Under the pieces are notes generated by a model that saw nothing but the letters and a program-made list of their open reading frames with translations, did not search any database and was not told the DNA's origin. This document shows positions 34,477 to 42,563 of a stretch of 64,000 nucleotides of DNA, one piece after another (within the stretch, counting starts at the first letter, position 1; the number at the start of each line of letters is the position of its first letter). The stretch is from Deltaproteobacteria bacterium (GTDB lineage: Bacteria; Myxococcota_A; UBA796; CAJQPC01), in NCBI GenBank assembly GCA_016717595.1, contig JADKFE010000005.1:82822-146821 (forward strand). The letters run 5' to 3'. The position numbers were made by a program, and so were the translations under genes.

Positions 34477-35361
34477 GTGATCTTGCTCGCGGGCGGGGCG
34501 CTCGACCCGCACCTCACCCGCGCGCTCCGCCGCGCTGAAGCCCGGGGGATCGCCGCCCGGGGCCTGCTCGTCGGCCCCGAGACCTGGCCGACCCTCACCT
34601 TGAGCGTGCCCGACGGCGCCTTGATCCTCGACGGCGAGGCCCTCGCCCCGTCAGCCCTCTGGGCACGCCATGACGTGTTCGCCGCCTTGGCCGACCCACG
34701 CCCCGCCGTGGCCGCCCGGGCCCTCGACTGGTACGAGGCGCTCTTGGGCTTCGCCGCGCTGAACCCGGGCGTGAACGTGCTCAACCGTGAGGCGCTGGGG
34801 CGTCGGGTGAACAAGGTCGCCGCCTTGGGCCTCGCCGCGCGCCTCGGCCTGCGGGTGCCCAAAGGCGTCGTCACCAACGATCTTCAGGCCCTCCGGGCGC
34901 GGGCGGGTGAGGGCCTCGTCGCCAAACCTCTGCGCGGCGGTGGGCTGTGTGTGCCGCTTCAAGACGCCCTGGGTGAGCAGGCCGCGGAGGACGCCGCCGC
35001 GCCGTCGCCCGCGTTTGTGCAAACGCGCCTGCGCGGCCCCGAGCTGCGCGTGACCTTGGTGGGCGCGCGAACGTTCACCTTCGCCCTCCACACCGAGGCC
35101 CTGGATCACCGGGCCACCCCCGACGCGCCGTTTGAGCGTGTGGACGATCCACCGGAGGAGGTCTTGGGGCCGCTTCGTGCGCTCGCCTTGGCGATGGGCC
35201 TGCAGCTCTGCGCCGCCGACCTCAAACGCGACGCCGAGGGCGCGCTGGTGCTGTTGGAGATGAACGCCCAGCCGATGTACACCGCCTACGACACGGCCTG
35301 CGACGGCGCCATCACCGACGCCATCCTCGATGTGTTGAGCGCCCCGACTCAGGCCGCCTGA
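34477..35361 (+). CDS. ATP-grasp ligase (RimK/graspetide-synthetase-like)
   Basis: 294 residues. N-terminal pre-ATP-grasp part, then LNREALGRRVNKVAALGLAARLGLRVPKGVVT, a Lys-bearing VAKPLRGGGLCVPLQD strand, LRGPELRVTLVG and the magnesium-binding end ADLKRDAEGALVLLEMNAQP (Asp and Glu-x-Asn). This is the pattern of RimK- and MvdD/MvdC-type ligases that form amide or ester bonds with an acyl-phosphate intermediate. With the repeat peptide six bases upstream, it is the likely cyclising enzyme. GTG start has no strong ribosome site, suggesting coupling to the peptide. No transporter or protease gene is adjacent. Confidence 0.82.
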   Translation: MILLAGGALDPHLTRALRRAEARGIAARGLLVGPETWPTLTLSVPDGALILDGEALAPSALWARHDVFAALADPRPAVAARALDWYEALLGFAALNPGVNVLNREALGRRVNKVAALGLAARLGLRVPKGVVTNDLQALRARAGEGLVAKPLRGGGLCVPLQDALGEQAAEDAAAPSPAFVQTRLRGPELRVTLVGARTFTFALHTEALDHRATPDAPFERVDDPPEEVLGPLRALALAMGLQLCAADLKRDAEGALVLLEMNAQPMYTAYDTACDGAITDAILDVLSAPTQAA

Positions 35362-35573
35362 CCTGGGTTCAGCGGGCGAGCGCTGCCGCAGAGCAGGCGC
35401 TCCCGGGCGTGCTCCAGGAGATCGACCAAGGCCAAGAACGACGCCACCTCAAACCGTAGGGTGAGGGGGCCGACGCTCAGGCGCACGGCGCCGCAGGTGC
35501 AGGCCTCGACCTGGCCGACGGGGCCGTGGGCGAGGGGGATGGGGTGGCAGTGGTCATGGGACGGGGCACGCAT
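35349..35573 (-). CDS. Small Cys/His-rich protein, possibly metal-responsive
   Basis: 74 residues. Starts MRAPSHDHCHPIPLAHG and continues VEACTCGAVRLSVGPLTLRFEVASFLALVDLL. The CxCGxxxLxxGxxTLRL layout occurs in small proteobacterial proteins found near Zur-controlled genes (recollection, not verified). The His/Cys head could bind zinc or iron. A Fur/Zur-like box lies 20-40 bases upstream of its ATG. The stop overlaps the end of the ATP-grasp gene. Confidence 0.6.
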   Translation of the reverse strand: MRAPSHDHCHPIPLAHGPVGQVEACTCGAVRLSVGPLTLRFEVASFLALVDLLEHARERLLCGSARPLNPGQAA

Positions 35574-35593
35574 CAGATCTCCGCGGGCTTGAT

Positions 35594-35612
35594 GAAAGTG
35601 AAAGTCATTATC
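35594..35612. promoter_or_regulatory. Fur/Zur-type operator
   Basis: The 19-mer GAAAGTGAAAGTCATTATC matches 15 of 19 positions of the Fur consensus GATAATGATAATCATTATC. It lies between the divergent Cys/His protein and the cobW-like pseudogene, an arrangement common for metal-starvation genes. Confidence 0.6.
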
Positions 35613-35620
35613 AACAAGTC

Positions 35621-36561
35621 AATGACGCCTGTCAAGGAGCCCAAGGCGAACCCTGGCCGCCGGCAGGCGGGCAAACGACCCTGCTAACAGTCCTGCGCAA
35701 CCGCGAGGGCCTGCGGGTGGCGGTGATCGTCAACGACATGAGCGAGATCAACGTCGACGCCGCCATCGTCGCCGAGGGGGGCGCCGCGCTCTCCCGCACT
35801 GAAGAGCGCCTCATCGAGCTGCAGAACGGCTGCATCTGCTGCACCCTGCGCGACGACCTGCTCCAAGAGGTCAAGCGCCTCGCCGCTGAAGGCCGCTTCG
35901 ACGCCTTGTTGATCGAGTCCACCGGCATCTCGGAGCCGAGCCCGTCGCCCAGACCTTCACCTTTCGAGCTGAGGATGGCCAAGCGCTCTGGGACCACGCC
36001 CGCCTCGACACCTTGGTCACGGCTTCGCCGAGAGTATGGCGCCGAAGGCGGCCCGAGGACGCGCGCTCCAGCTCTGCGTCTCAAGGCCCCGACACCTGGC
36101 GCTGCCGCTGAGCGCCACCGCGCGGGTGACTCGCCGTGGCGCGAGGTGCTGGCGAAGGCTTACCTTGGTCGCCTAGGACCGCGGCGTGGCAGGCCGAGCT
36201 TCGGGCGACCCGCCGAGACCGAGGCCTTGGCACTCCTCAGTGAGCTCCGCCGGCGCCCCTTCCACGGGCGCTTCCCAGGCCTGGGAGGCCGGCACGCTCC
36301 AAAGGCAGGGGAAGCTGAGGTCAGGGGCGCTGGCTGGCCTTGATCCCCCGGGAGGGCTGGCCTGAAGACGAGGCCGTGCGCGCCCGGGCCCAGGCCGTGT
36401 GGGTCGAGCCCCAGGGCGATCGCCGCCAAGAGCTCGTCGTCATCGGCGTCGGCCTCGACGCGGAGGCCGTGCGCCGGGGGTTAGAGGCCGCCTTGCTCAC
36501 GGATTCAGAGCTGGCCTTGGGGCCGAAGGGCTGGGCCCGCTTCGGCCCGCGCGGGGCGTGA
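35621..36561 (+). pseudogene. CobW/G3E-family GTPase gene, broken
   Basis: Pieces in order: start MTPVKEPKAN then a damaged Walker A (GKTT region, frame lost in GGGCAAACGACC); TLLTVLRNREGLRVAVIVNDMSEINVDAAIV; LQNGCICCTLRDDLLQEV (the CxCC metal motif); LLIESTGISEP; then another shift, PVAQTFTFRAEDGQALWDHARLDTLV; later AGTLQRQGKLRSG; and the CobW C-terminal GDRRQELVVIGVGLDAEAV to the stop at 36561. At least three frameshifts and a deletion in the P-loop. G3E GTPases (YeiR/ZigA type) move zinc or other metals to client proteins under starvation. The Fur/Zur-like box just upstream supports that role for the ancestor. Confidence 0.82.
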
Positions 36562-36580
36562 GGTGCGGATCGTCCGCACC
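36562..36580. terminator. Hairpin between cobW remnant and sat
   Basis: GGTGCGGA-TCG-TCCGCACC, perfect 8-bp stem, between two convergent genes. A second perfect palindrome GATCCGCGCGGATC follows at 36593-36606 across the sat stop. No U-run, so termination is likely but not certain. Confidence 0.5.
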
Positions 36581-36604
36581 CCACGCCCGCTCGATCCGCG
36601 CGGA

Positions 36605-37858
36605 TCAGCCCTGGGCGCGGTAGGCGTCGATCAGGATGTCGGCGGTGCTGGGGCGCATGACGCGGGGGTCGGGGCGCTCGCCGCTCACCAGGGCCTCACG
36701 GATCTTCGTCCCGGCGATGTTCAGGGGCTTCTCGTTGGGGTGGTTCTCGGTGAGGTCCACCCGGCCGATGGACTCGTAGTAGGCCGCGAAGCCCACGTTC
36801 ACGGGCTTGGTGGACAGGGCCCCCTGGAGCTTGCCGAAGATCTCCTGGGCGTCGAAGTCGCCCCAGATCGCCGTCTTGTCGTGGTAGGGCGCGTCGGCGT
36901 GTTTGCGGCCGATGACGATGTGCGAGAAGCCGTGGTTCTGGCGGTAGATCGCGTGCATCACGGCCTCGGCGGGGCCGCCGTAGAACATGCGCATGTCGAG
37001 ACCGACGAGGTGGAAGACGTCGTTGAGGTCGTAGCCCTTGGACTCCCACAGCGCCTTGTCGCTGTCGCCTTCGCCCAAGGAGCGGCTCACCTGGAGCGCG
37101 CGGTAGGTGCGCATGCGGGTGGCGGCGTCGACGTCGTCGCCCTTGAGCTGGCCCACGAGGGGGTTCAAGAACACGCCGGTGTAGAGGCCCTGGCGGGTGA
37201 GGGTCTCGGCCCCGTAGACCAAGGCGTACTCATGGGCGCGGTGCAGGGGGTTGCGGGTCTGGAAGGCCAGCGCCGCCTCGTAGCCGCGGGCGGCGATGAT
37301 CGCCCGGGTGACGCGAGGGGGCAAGACCGCCTCGCCGAAGGCCGGGTTGACCGCGGGGGGCAAGGCCTGGATCTTGCCGCCGACAAGCGTGGCGCGGGCG
37401 TCGCGGGTGACGATGTCGGCGCCGGGGTGGTCCATACGAGCGGTGCCGTAGACCTTCTCAACAAAACGCGCCTTGTCCCAGCCGAAGATCGAGCTGATCT
37501 CGATCACACCGACGATCGCGCCGCTGGGATCGCGAAGGATCGCCTCGCCGCCCACGGAGAGCGCCGCGCGCTCCTCATCGGTCACCGGCAACGAGAGGGG
37601 GATCGTCCAAGCGTACGGTGCGCCGCCGCGAACGATGTGTTGGTGGTCGAGCACGAGGTTGTGTTCGGCCTCGTCCATAAAGCCCTCCAAGGGGGAGAGC
37701 GTGCCGTCGGCGATGCGGTGCAGGGTGGCGAGGTCGCCCTCGTTCAGCGTGACGCTGGGAAGGGAAGAGCTCTTCTCAATTAAGGACTTACGAGCGCTCC
37801 AAGGCAGCGTTCGGTTGATCAGATCGGACAGGCCACCGTGAACGGGGACGAGAGACAT
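36605..37858 (-). CDS. sat: Sulfate adenylyltransferase (ATP sulfurylase)
   Basis: 417 residues, single-domain Sat type. PUA-like N-terminal half with TLSPLEGFM, then the ATP-binding motif FQTRNPLHRAHEYALV, VFLNPLVGQLKGDD, and IGRKHADAPYHD (second nucleotide motif) with a C-terminal GTKIREALVSGERPDP. It forms adenosine phosphosulfate from ATP and sulfate, first step of assimilation or the reverse in sulfur oxidation. No APS kinase domain is fused. The other cys genes are not in this window. Strong identification by motif and length. Confidence 0.96.
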   Translation of the reverse strand: MSLVPVHGGLSDLINRTLPWSARKSLIEKSSSLPSVTLNEGDLATLHRIADGTLSPLEGFMDEAEHNLVLDHQHIVRGGAPYAWTIPLSLPVTDEERAALSVGGEAILRDPSGAIVGVIEISSIFGWDKARFVEKVYGTARMDHPGADIVTRDARATLVGGKIQALPPAVNPAFGEAVLPPRVTRAIIAARGYEAALAFQTRNPLHRAHEYALVYGAETLTRQGLYTGVFLNPLVGQLKGDDVDAATRMRTYRALQVSRSLGEGDSDKALWESKGYDLNDVFHLVGLDMRMFYGGPAEAVMHAIYRQNHGFSHIVIGRKHADAPYHDKTAIWGDFDAQEIFGKLQGALSTKPVNVGFAAYYESIGRVDLTENHPNEKPLNIAGTKIREALVSGERPDPRVMRPSTADILIDAYRAQG

Positions 37859-37959
37859 GGGCGCACTCCATCATTGATTGTTGAGTCTTGGTGCGCCGCT
37901 CTATGCCCCGACAAGGGCGCCCCGGCAATCCTGGCCCTTCCTGGTAAGCATTTTGTCAT

Positions 37960-37987
37960 TTGCAACGGCGGCGTCATGGCATAAGAT
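37960..37987 (+). promoter_or_regulatory. Candidate sigma-70-like promoter of the OmpA-like gene
   Basis: TTGCAA, 16-base spacer, TAAGAT. Predicted start near 37994, leader of about 65 bases to ATG 38061. Fair match to -35 and -10 consensus. Confidence 0.45.
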
Positions 37988-38060
37988 TGCGCCCGACTCG
38001 CGATCGAGCCTGTTCGCGCCGCCCCCTCTCCAAGATGTAGAAGCTCACGGAGGCACCCTG

Positions 38061-39839
38061 ATGAGATCCCACGCCGTCCTCGCCGCCCTAATGACCGGGG
38101 CCGCGGTCTGGTCCCCGGTCGCGCTCGCCCAGGACTCAGACACCTTCAACTTCTCTGGCGACACCTTCGACAGCCAGGGAACGCTCCAGCTCGCGCACCC
38201 CAAGCTCGATGACGCCGGCTCGTACTACGCCGGTCTCGGGCTCTCTTACGCGAACGACCCCCTCGTCATCCGCTACGAGGGCTCTGACACCGACACCACC
38301 GTCGTGCAGCACCAGTTCGGCACCCGCCTTCACGGCGGCTACAACCTGAACAACTGGTTCCGCGCCGACGTGGAGATCCCCTTCTACGTCGTCGGCAGCC
38401 CCCAAGACGGCGTCGGCGGCGCCCGCTTGGGCGACCTTCGCCTCGGCGCCCTCGTGCCGCTGCTCACCTACGAAGAGGAGGGTGTCGGCGTCGCCGTCAA
38501 GCCCTACTTCAACATCCCCACGGGCCAGGCCGCGAAGGACTCCTACCTCTCCAACGGCTTCGGCGCGGGCTTGCTCGGCACCGTCGGCGGTGAGACGGGT
38601 GAGCTGGGCTGGCGCGCGAACCTCGGCATGGAGTTCTCCGGCGCTCAGACGATCAACGTCGAGAGCACCGAGGCCACCATCGAGGAGCTCGACGTCGGCA
38701 CGAACCTCTTCTGGGGCGCTGGCGCCAACTACACCGTCGCTGAAGACCTCCGGGTGGGCGCTGAGCTCACCTCGGTCATCGACGCCGCCGCGGGCCTCGG
38801 CCCCTGGAACGCCAACCCGATGGAGGCCCACATCTACGGCACCTACGGCGGTGACGAGGGCATCCTCGCCACCCTGGGCTTGGGCACCGGCCTCATCGCG
38901 GGCGTCGGCGCGCCCGACTTCCGCCTCGTGCTCGGCGTGAACTACCGCCAGCCCGGCGGCCCGCCCGACACCGACCTCGACGGCCTCACCGACGACATCG
39001 ACAACTGCCCGATGGAGGCCGAGGACAAGGACAACTTCGAGGACGCCGACGGCTGCCCCGAGCTCGACAACGACGCCGACGGCATCGTTGACACCGCCGA
39101 CTCCTGCCCGATGGAGCCCGAAGACAAGGACAACTTCGAGGACGACAACGGCTGCCCCGACCCCGACAACGACCACGACGGCATCCTCGACGCCGACGAC
39201 CGCTGCCCGCTCAAGCCCGGTCCCAAGGAGACCCAAGGCTGCCCGGACAACGACTCCGACGGCCTCGCCAACCAGGACGACGAGTGCCCCGATGAGGCCG
39301 GTCCCAAGGAGACCAACGGCTGCCCCGACCGCGACAACGACCGCGTGCCCGACAAGCGCGACAAGTGCCCGGATCAGGCCATCGACGTGCGCGCCGAGGC
39401 CAGCCGCTCCGACGGCTGCCCGTCTCGCGTCATCGTGACGAAGGAGAAGATCGAGATCCTCGACGTCATCTACTTCGACTACAACAAGGCCACGATCAAG
39501 AAGGTCTCGTACCCGCTGTTGGCCGACATCGCGAAGGTCATCAACGAGAACCCTGACCTCACCCTGATCGAGGTCGGCGGTCACACCGACTCCGACGGCT
39601 CCAACGCCGCCAACATCAAGCTCTCCCAGGCCCGCGCCGAGTCCGTCGTGAAGCACCTGGAGACGATCGGTGGCGTCAAGGTCGGCACGCTCAAGGGCGT
39701 CGGCTACGGCGAAGAGAAGCCCGTGGTGGAGAACAACAGCGACGCGAACAAGGCCAAGAACCGCCGCGTCGAGTTCGTCATCAAGGAGCGTAAGGCCGGC
39801 AGCGACACCGTGATCCAAGAGAAGCCCGCGACCCCCTAA
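38061..39839 (+). CDS. OmpA-family outer membrane protein with thrombospondin type-3 repeats
   Basis: 592 residues. Signal peptide MRSHAVLAALMTGAAVWSPVALA. Residues about 30-305 have the alternating pattern of a beta barrel. Then Asp-rich TSP3 repeats (DTDLDGLTDDIDNCP, DNDADGIVDTADSCP, DNDHDGILDADDRCP, DNDSDGLANQDDECP, DNDRVPDKRDKCP), which bind calcium. The end is the OmpA peptidoglycan domain (IYFDYNKATIKK, GGHTDSDGSNAANIKLSQARAESV, GYGEEKP, KNRRVEFVI). This domain order is common in myxobacteria. Start at 38061 follows GGAGG; a much earlier in-frame start would lack a signal peptide. Anchors the outer membrane to the wall. Confidence 0.95.
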   Translation: MRSHAVLAALMTGAAVWSPVALAQDSDTFNFSGDTFDSQGTLQLAHPKLDDAGSYYAGLGLSYANDPLVIRYEGSDTDTTVVQHQFGTRLHGGYNLNNWFRADVEIPFYVVGSPQDGVGGARLGDLRLGALVPLLTYEEEGVGVAVKPYFNIPTGQAAKDSYLSNGFGAGLLGTVGGETGELGWRANLGMEFSGAQTINVESTEATIEELDVGTNLFWGAGANYTVAEDLRVGAELTSVIDAAAGLGPWNANPMEAHIYGTYGGDEGILATLGLGTGLIAGVGAPDFRLVLGVNYRQPGGPPDTDLDGLTDDIDNCPMEAEDKDNFEDADGCPELDNDADGIVDTADSCPMEPEDKDNFEDDNGCPDPDNDHDGILDADDRCPLKPGPKETQGCPDNDSDGLANQDDECPDEAGPKETNGCPDRDNDRVPDKRDKCPDQAIDVRAEASRSDGCPSRVIVTKEKIEILDVIYFDYNKATIKKVSYPLLADIAKVINENPDLTLIEVGGHTDSDGSNAANIKLSQARAESVVKHLETIGGVKVGTLKGVGYGEEKPVVENNSDANKAKNRRVEFVIKERKAGSDTVIQEKPATP

Positions 39840-39860
39840 GTCGCTGGTCCCTTGACGATG

Positions 39861-39889
39861 AACCCCTCGGCGGATGACGCCGGGGGGTT
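39861..39889. terminator. Strong bidirectional terminator hairpin
   Basis: AACCCCTCGGCG, loop GATGA, CGCCGGGGGGTT: 12-bp stem with one G-T pair, then CTTGTC. Between the OmpA gene and the convergent kinase, 20 to 40 bases from each stop. Confidence 0.8.
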
Positions 39890-39926
39890 CTTGTCTCTGG
39901 GGGTTTGCGCTGCGGGGTCGAGGCGC

Positions 39927-41384
39927 TCAGGGCTGCAGGTCGGCGCCGCTCAGCGGGATCCAGCGGCTGCCGCGCACGTCCTCGACCGGGGCTTGCAGGC
40001 GCACCGAGGCCCCGGCGGGCAAGGTGCAGACCACCTCCGCGGGCACGTCTTGGGTCTTGGGCCACATCTTGCGCACCCGGGCGTCGGCGGGCAGGGTGAC
40101 GACCTCGCCGGTCTTGCCGCCGACGCTGCGGCTGGCGTACCAGAAGCCGAGCGCTCCGGCCTCGGGCGAGCATGGGGCGCTCTCCCCGGTGGGCGGCGGC
40201 TCGGCCTCGGCGGGCGCGGCCTCGGCGGGGGGCGCCTCGGCGACGGGCGCGGGCGCCTCAATGAGCGGCTCCTCCGGCGCCTCCGGCTCCCGCAGACGCG
40301 CGAGGCCCAACAGCGCCAGGCCCATCGCGCCGATAGACACCATGGCCACGATGCCCCAGAAGCCGCCGCGGCTCGGCGAGTCGTCCGCGGGGCCCGTCGT
40401 GGGCTCGCCGTCGTCTTGGGGGTCGCCGCGCAGCTCGGCGAAGCCCATCGTCTCCGCGGCGCGGGGGCTGTGGTCGTCGTGAAGCGGGGCGAGGGTCGGC
40501 GACGGCGCGGCGATGGGGGGCTGGGTTGGCGGCGCTGGCGGCAGGGCGGGGGGCGTCACCGACGGGCCGGACTCAACGAGGCCGAGGAGCTGCTCCAGGG
40601 CCGTCGCGCTCGCCACACGCTCCTCGCGGTGGGGCCGCAAGCAGGCGTCTACGGCCTGGACGAGCTTCAGATCGAGGCTGGGGTTGAGGGTGCGCAGGTC
40701 TTCATACCGGCCCACGACGGTGTTCTGGAGCACCTCCGCCGCGCTCTGGCCCGTGAACGGAGAGCGGCAGGTGAGCAGCTCATAGAGCATCACGCCCATG
40801 GCGAAGAGGTCGGCGCGCTCGTCGATGTGGGTGGGGTCGGCCCACTGCTCTGGGGCCATGTACCCCGGGGTGCCCATGGCGAAGCCCTCGCGGGTGAGCT
40901 TGGGGTCGAGGGTGGCCTCCGTCACCCGGGCGAGGCCGAAGTCGGCGATGCGGGGGCGGCCGTCGTCCATGAGCACGTTGGCGGGCTTGAGGTCGCGGTG
41001 TAAGACCCCGGCTTGATGCGCCACCTTGAGCCCGGCGAGCATCCCGGCGAAGACGCGCAGGGCCTCTTCAGGGGCCATCGCCCCGCCGCGCTGGAGCCGC
41101 TCTAGGAGGGTGCCCCCGGCGATGTACTCCATCACCAGGGCCACACGCTCCTCGGACTGCACGAGGTCGGTCACGGGCACGATGTTGGGGTGGCGTAAGC
41201 GCGCCTGCACCCGGCCCTCGCGGAGCAGGCGGCTGGCGACCTCAGCGCTCGGCGCCTGGAGCAGCTTCACGGCGTGCTCGCTGCCCAAGAGCGTGTGCCG
41301 CGCGCGCCAGACGCTCGCGCTGCCGCCGGCGCCGATAGACTCCAGCAGCTCGTACTGGCCGATACGTTCGCCCGGCTGGGCCAT
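39927..41384 (-). CDS. Transmembrane Ser/Thr protein kinase with C-terminal SH3-like sensor
   Basis: 485 residues. Kinase domain about 10-265: GAGGSASVW loop, AVKLL Lys, VLHRDLKPANVL, DFGLARV, GTPGYMAPEQW. Then a Pro-rich linker, a membrane segment (GFWGIVAMVSIGAMGLALLGLARL, about 345-368), Pro/Ala/Glu-rich spacer and a periplasmic end of about 85 residues with paired Cys and an SH3-like pattern (GEVVTLPADARVRKM, VVCTLPAGASVRLQAPVEDVRGSRWIPL). Probably senses an envelope cue and phosphorylates cytoplasmic partners. Start ATG 41384. Faces the OmpA gene across a shared terminator. Confidence 0.92.
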   Translation of the reverse strand: MAQPGERIGQYELLESIGAGGSASVWRARHTLLGSEHAVKLLQAPSAEVASRLLREGRVQARLRHPNIVPVTDLVQSEERVALVMEYIAGGTLLERLQRGGAMAPEEALRVFAGMLAGLKVAHQAGVLHRDLKPANVLMDDGRPRIADFGLARVTEATLDPKLTREGFAMGTPGYMAPEQWADPTHIDERADLFAMGVMLYELLTCRSPFTGQSAAEVLQNTVVGRYEDLRTLNPSLDLKLVQAVDACLRPHREERVASATALEQLLGLVESGPSVTPPALPPAPPTQPPIAAPSPTLAPLHDDHSPRAAETMGFAELRGDPQDDGEPTTGPADDSPSRGGFWGIVAMVSIGAMGLALLGLARLREPEAPEEPLIEAPAPVAEAPPAEAAPAEAEPPPTGESAPCSPEAGALGFWYASRSVGGKTGEVVTLPADARVRKMWPKTQDVPAEVVCTLPAGASVRLQAPVEDVRGSRWIPLSGADLQP

Positions 41385-41461
41385 GGCGTCACTTCTCCGC
41401 GTCCTGGGGCGGCGATGGGGTGTTGTGGGGTAGAGTAGCGCCTAACCAGGAGGCGTGTCGT

Positions 41462-41851
41462 ATGCTTTTTCTGCTTGTGCCGCTCTTGGCCTGCACTAGC
41501 CGGGCGCCGGCCCCGCCGCCCCCGCCGCCGCCGCCGCCGGTCGTGGCGCCTGCGCCGATCCCCGACACCTCTCGGGTGCCCGAGGGGGTGCCTCAGGGGA
41601 TGCTCCGGGTGCGTCTAGAAGGCGACGCCGGGCACAACCACGCCATCGAGCTGGTCTGCCCCCAGGCGGGCTACCGTGCCCGCGCCCCCATCGCGGAGGG
41701 CCGCGCCGAGCTCAACGGCGCCCCCGTCGAGGACTGCACGCTCTACTTCAAGGGTGGGGTGCCCGCGCAGTTCAGCCCCGTGCGCGGCGGCGACCAGCTC
41801 GTCTGCACCATCGTCGCCACCACCGCCGTGTGTGTTCCCGACGCGCGCTGA
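41462..41851 (+). CDS. Small Pro-rich lipoprotein
   Basis: 129 residues. Lipoprotein signal MLFLLVPLLACTSR (lipobox LLAC), then Ala/Pro-rich linker with nine consecutive Pro, and a compact domain of about 85 residues with four Cys (ELVCPQAG, EDCTLYFKGG, QLVCTIV, AVCVPDAR) that could form two disulfides. AGGAGG before ATG 41462. No family recognised; divergent from the membrane kinase and may act in the same envelope pathway. Confidence 0.7.
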   Translation: MLFLLVPLLACTSRAPAPPPPPPPPPVVAPAPIPDTSRVPEGVPQGMLRVRLEGDAGHNHAIELVCPQAGYRARAPIAEGRAELNGAPVEDCTLYFKGGVPAQFSPVRGGDQLVCTIVATTAVCVPDAR

Positions 41852-42001
41852 GCGAGGTCTGACGGGGGTCTGACGTGGGCCTCACGAAACACGCTGCGCG
41901 CCCCGACATCCTGGGTTAAGCGTGCGGCTCGCCCGTTCCCCTGGCCTGGAATTGGACTTGCCCACAGCGGTGGCTACGGTGTGGGTTCATGGAGAGAAGC
42001 G

Positions 42002-42535
42002 ATGAGGTCCAACAGCGTCTGGCGCAACCACAACCTCTGGGTGTGCCTCAACCATCTGCCCTGCGTGCGTTACCCGGCGGGCACCCAAGCCTGTTGGTAC
42101 CACGGCTGCAAGTCCGTGCGTCCCCCAGAGAAAGACCGCCCGGCGCCCGACGTCGTCGACCCCATCGCGGCCATCGCGCCGGTCGCGCCCAAGCTGGCCC
42201 CCAAGCCGGTGAAGGTCAAGAAGCCCAAGCCGACGCGCCCTCTGCGCGCCCGGGACGACGACTCCAGCGACGACGACGTGCCGACGGGTGAGGCCCCCAG
42301 CGCGTCTCGCGCCTCCAAGGTGGACCTCGACGACGAGCCCATCATCCTCGACGCCAACGGCGTTCAGCTCTGCGCCTGGAAAGACTGCGGCAAACCCGCC
42401 CGTCCCAACTCCAAGTATTGCTCGCGCAACTGCTCCAACAAGAACGCCCGCTGGCGTCACCGGCAGCGGGATCCCGAAGAAGAAGAAGAGGAGGCGCGCC
42501 TCGCCGCCGCGGCCGCCGCCGCCGCGGGGGAGTGA
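42002..42535 (+). CDS. Small putative zinc-binding protein with two Cys clusters
   Basis: 177 residues. First cluster: VCLNHLPCVRYPAGTQACWYHGCK. A basic/Pro and Asp-rich linker of about 75 residues follows. Second cluster: CAWKDCGKPARPNSKYCSRNC then SNKNARWRHRQRD, with the C-x4-C-x10-C-x3-C spacing of a zinc ribbon and a basic stretch that could contact nucleic acid. The end is Glu- and Ala-rich. Start ATG 42002 follows GGAGAG. No function known; the architecture suggests a nucleic-acid- or protein-binding adaptor. Confidence 0.65.
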   Translation: MRSNSVWRNHNLWVCLNHLPCVRYPAGTQACWYHGCKSVRPPEKDRPAPDVVDPIAAIAPVAPKLAPKPVKVKKPKPTRPLRARDDDSSDDDVPTGEAPSASRASKVDLDDEPIILDANGVQLCAWKDCGKPARPNSKYCSRNCSNKNARWRHRQRDPEEEEEEARLAAAAAAAAGE

Positions 42536-42563
42536 GCCGAGGCGCTGTGAGGGGCGCTGGCGT

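Noticed and set aside
38136..39818. Long minus-strand open frame opposite the OmpA gene
   Set aside because: Val/Leu/Gly-rich shadow; the plus strand carries a signal peptide, TSP3 repeats and OmpA domain.
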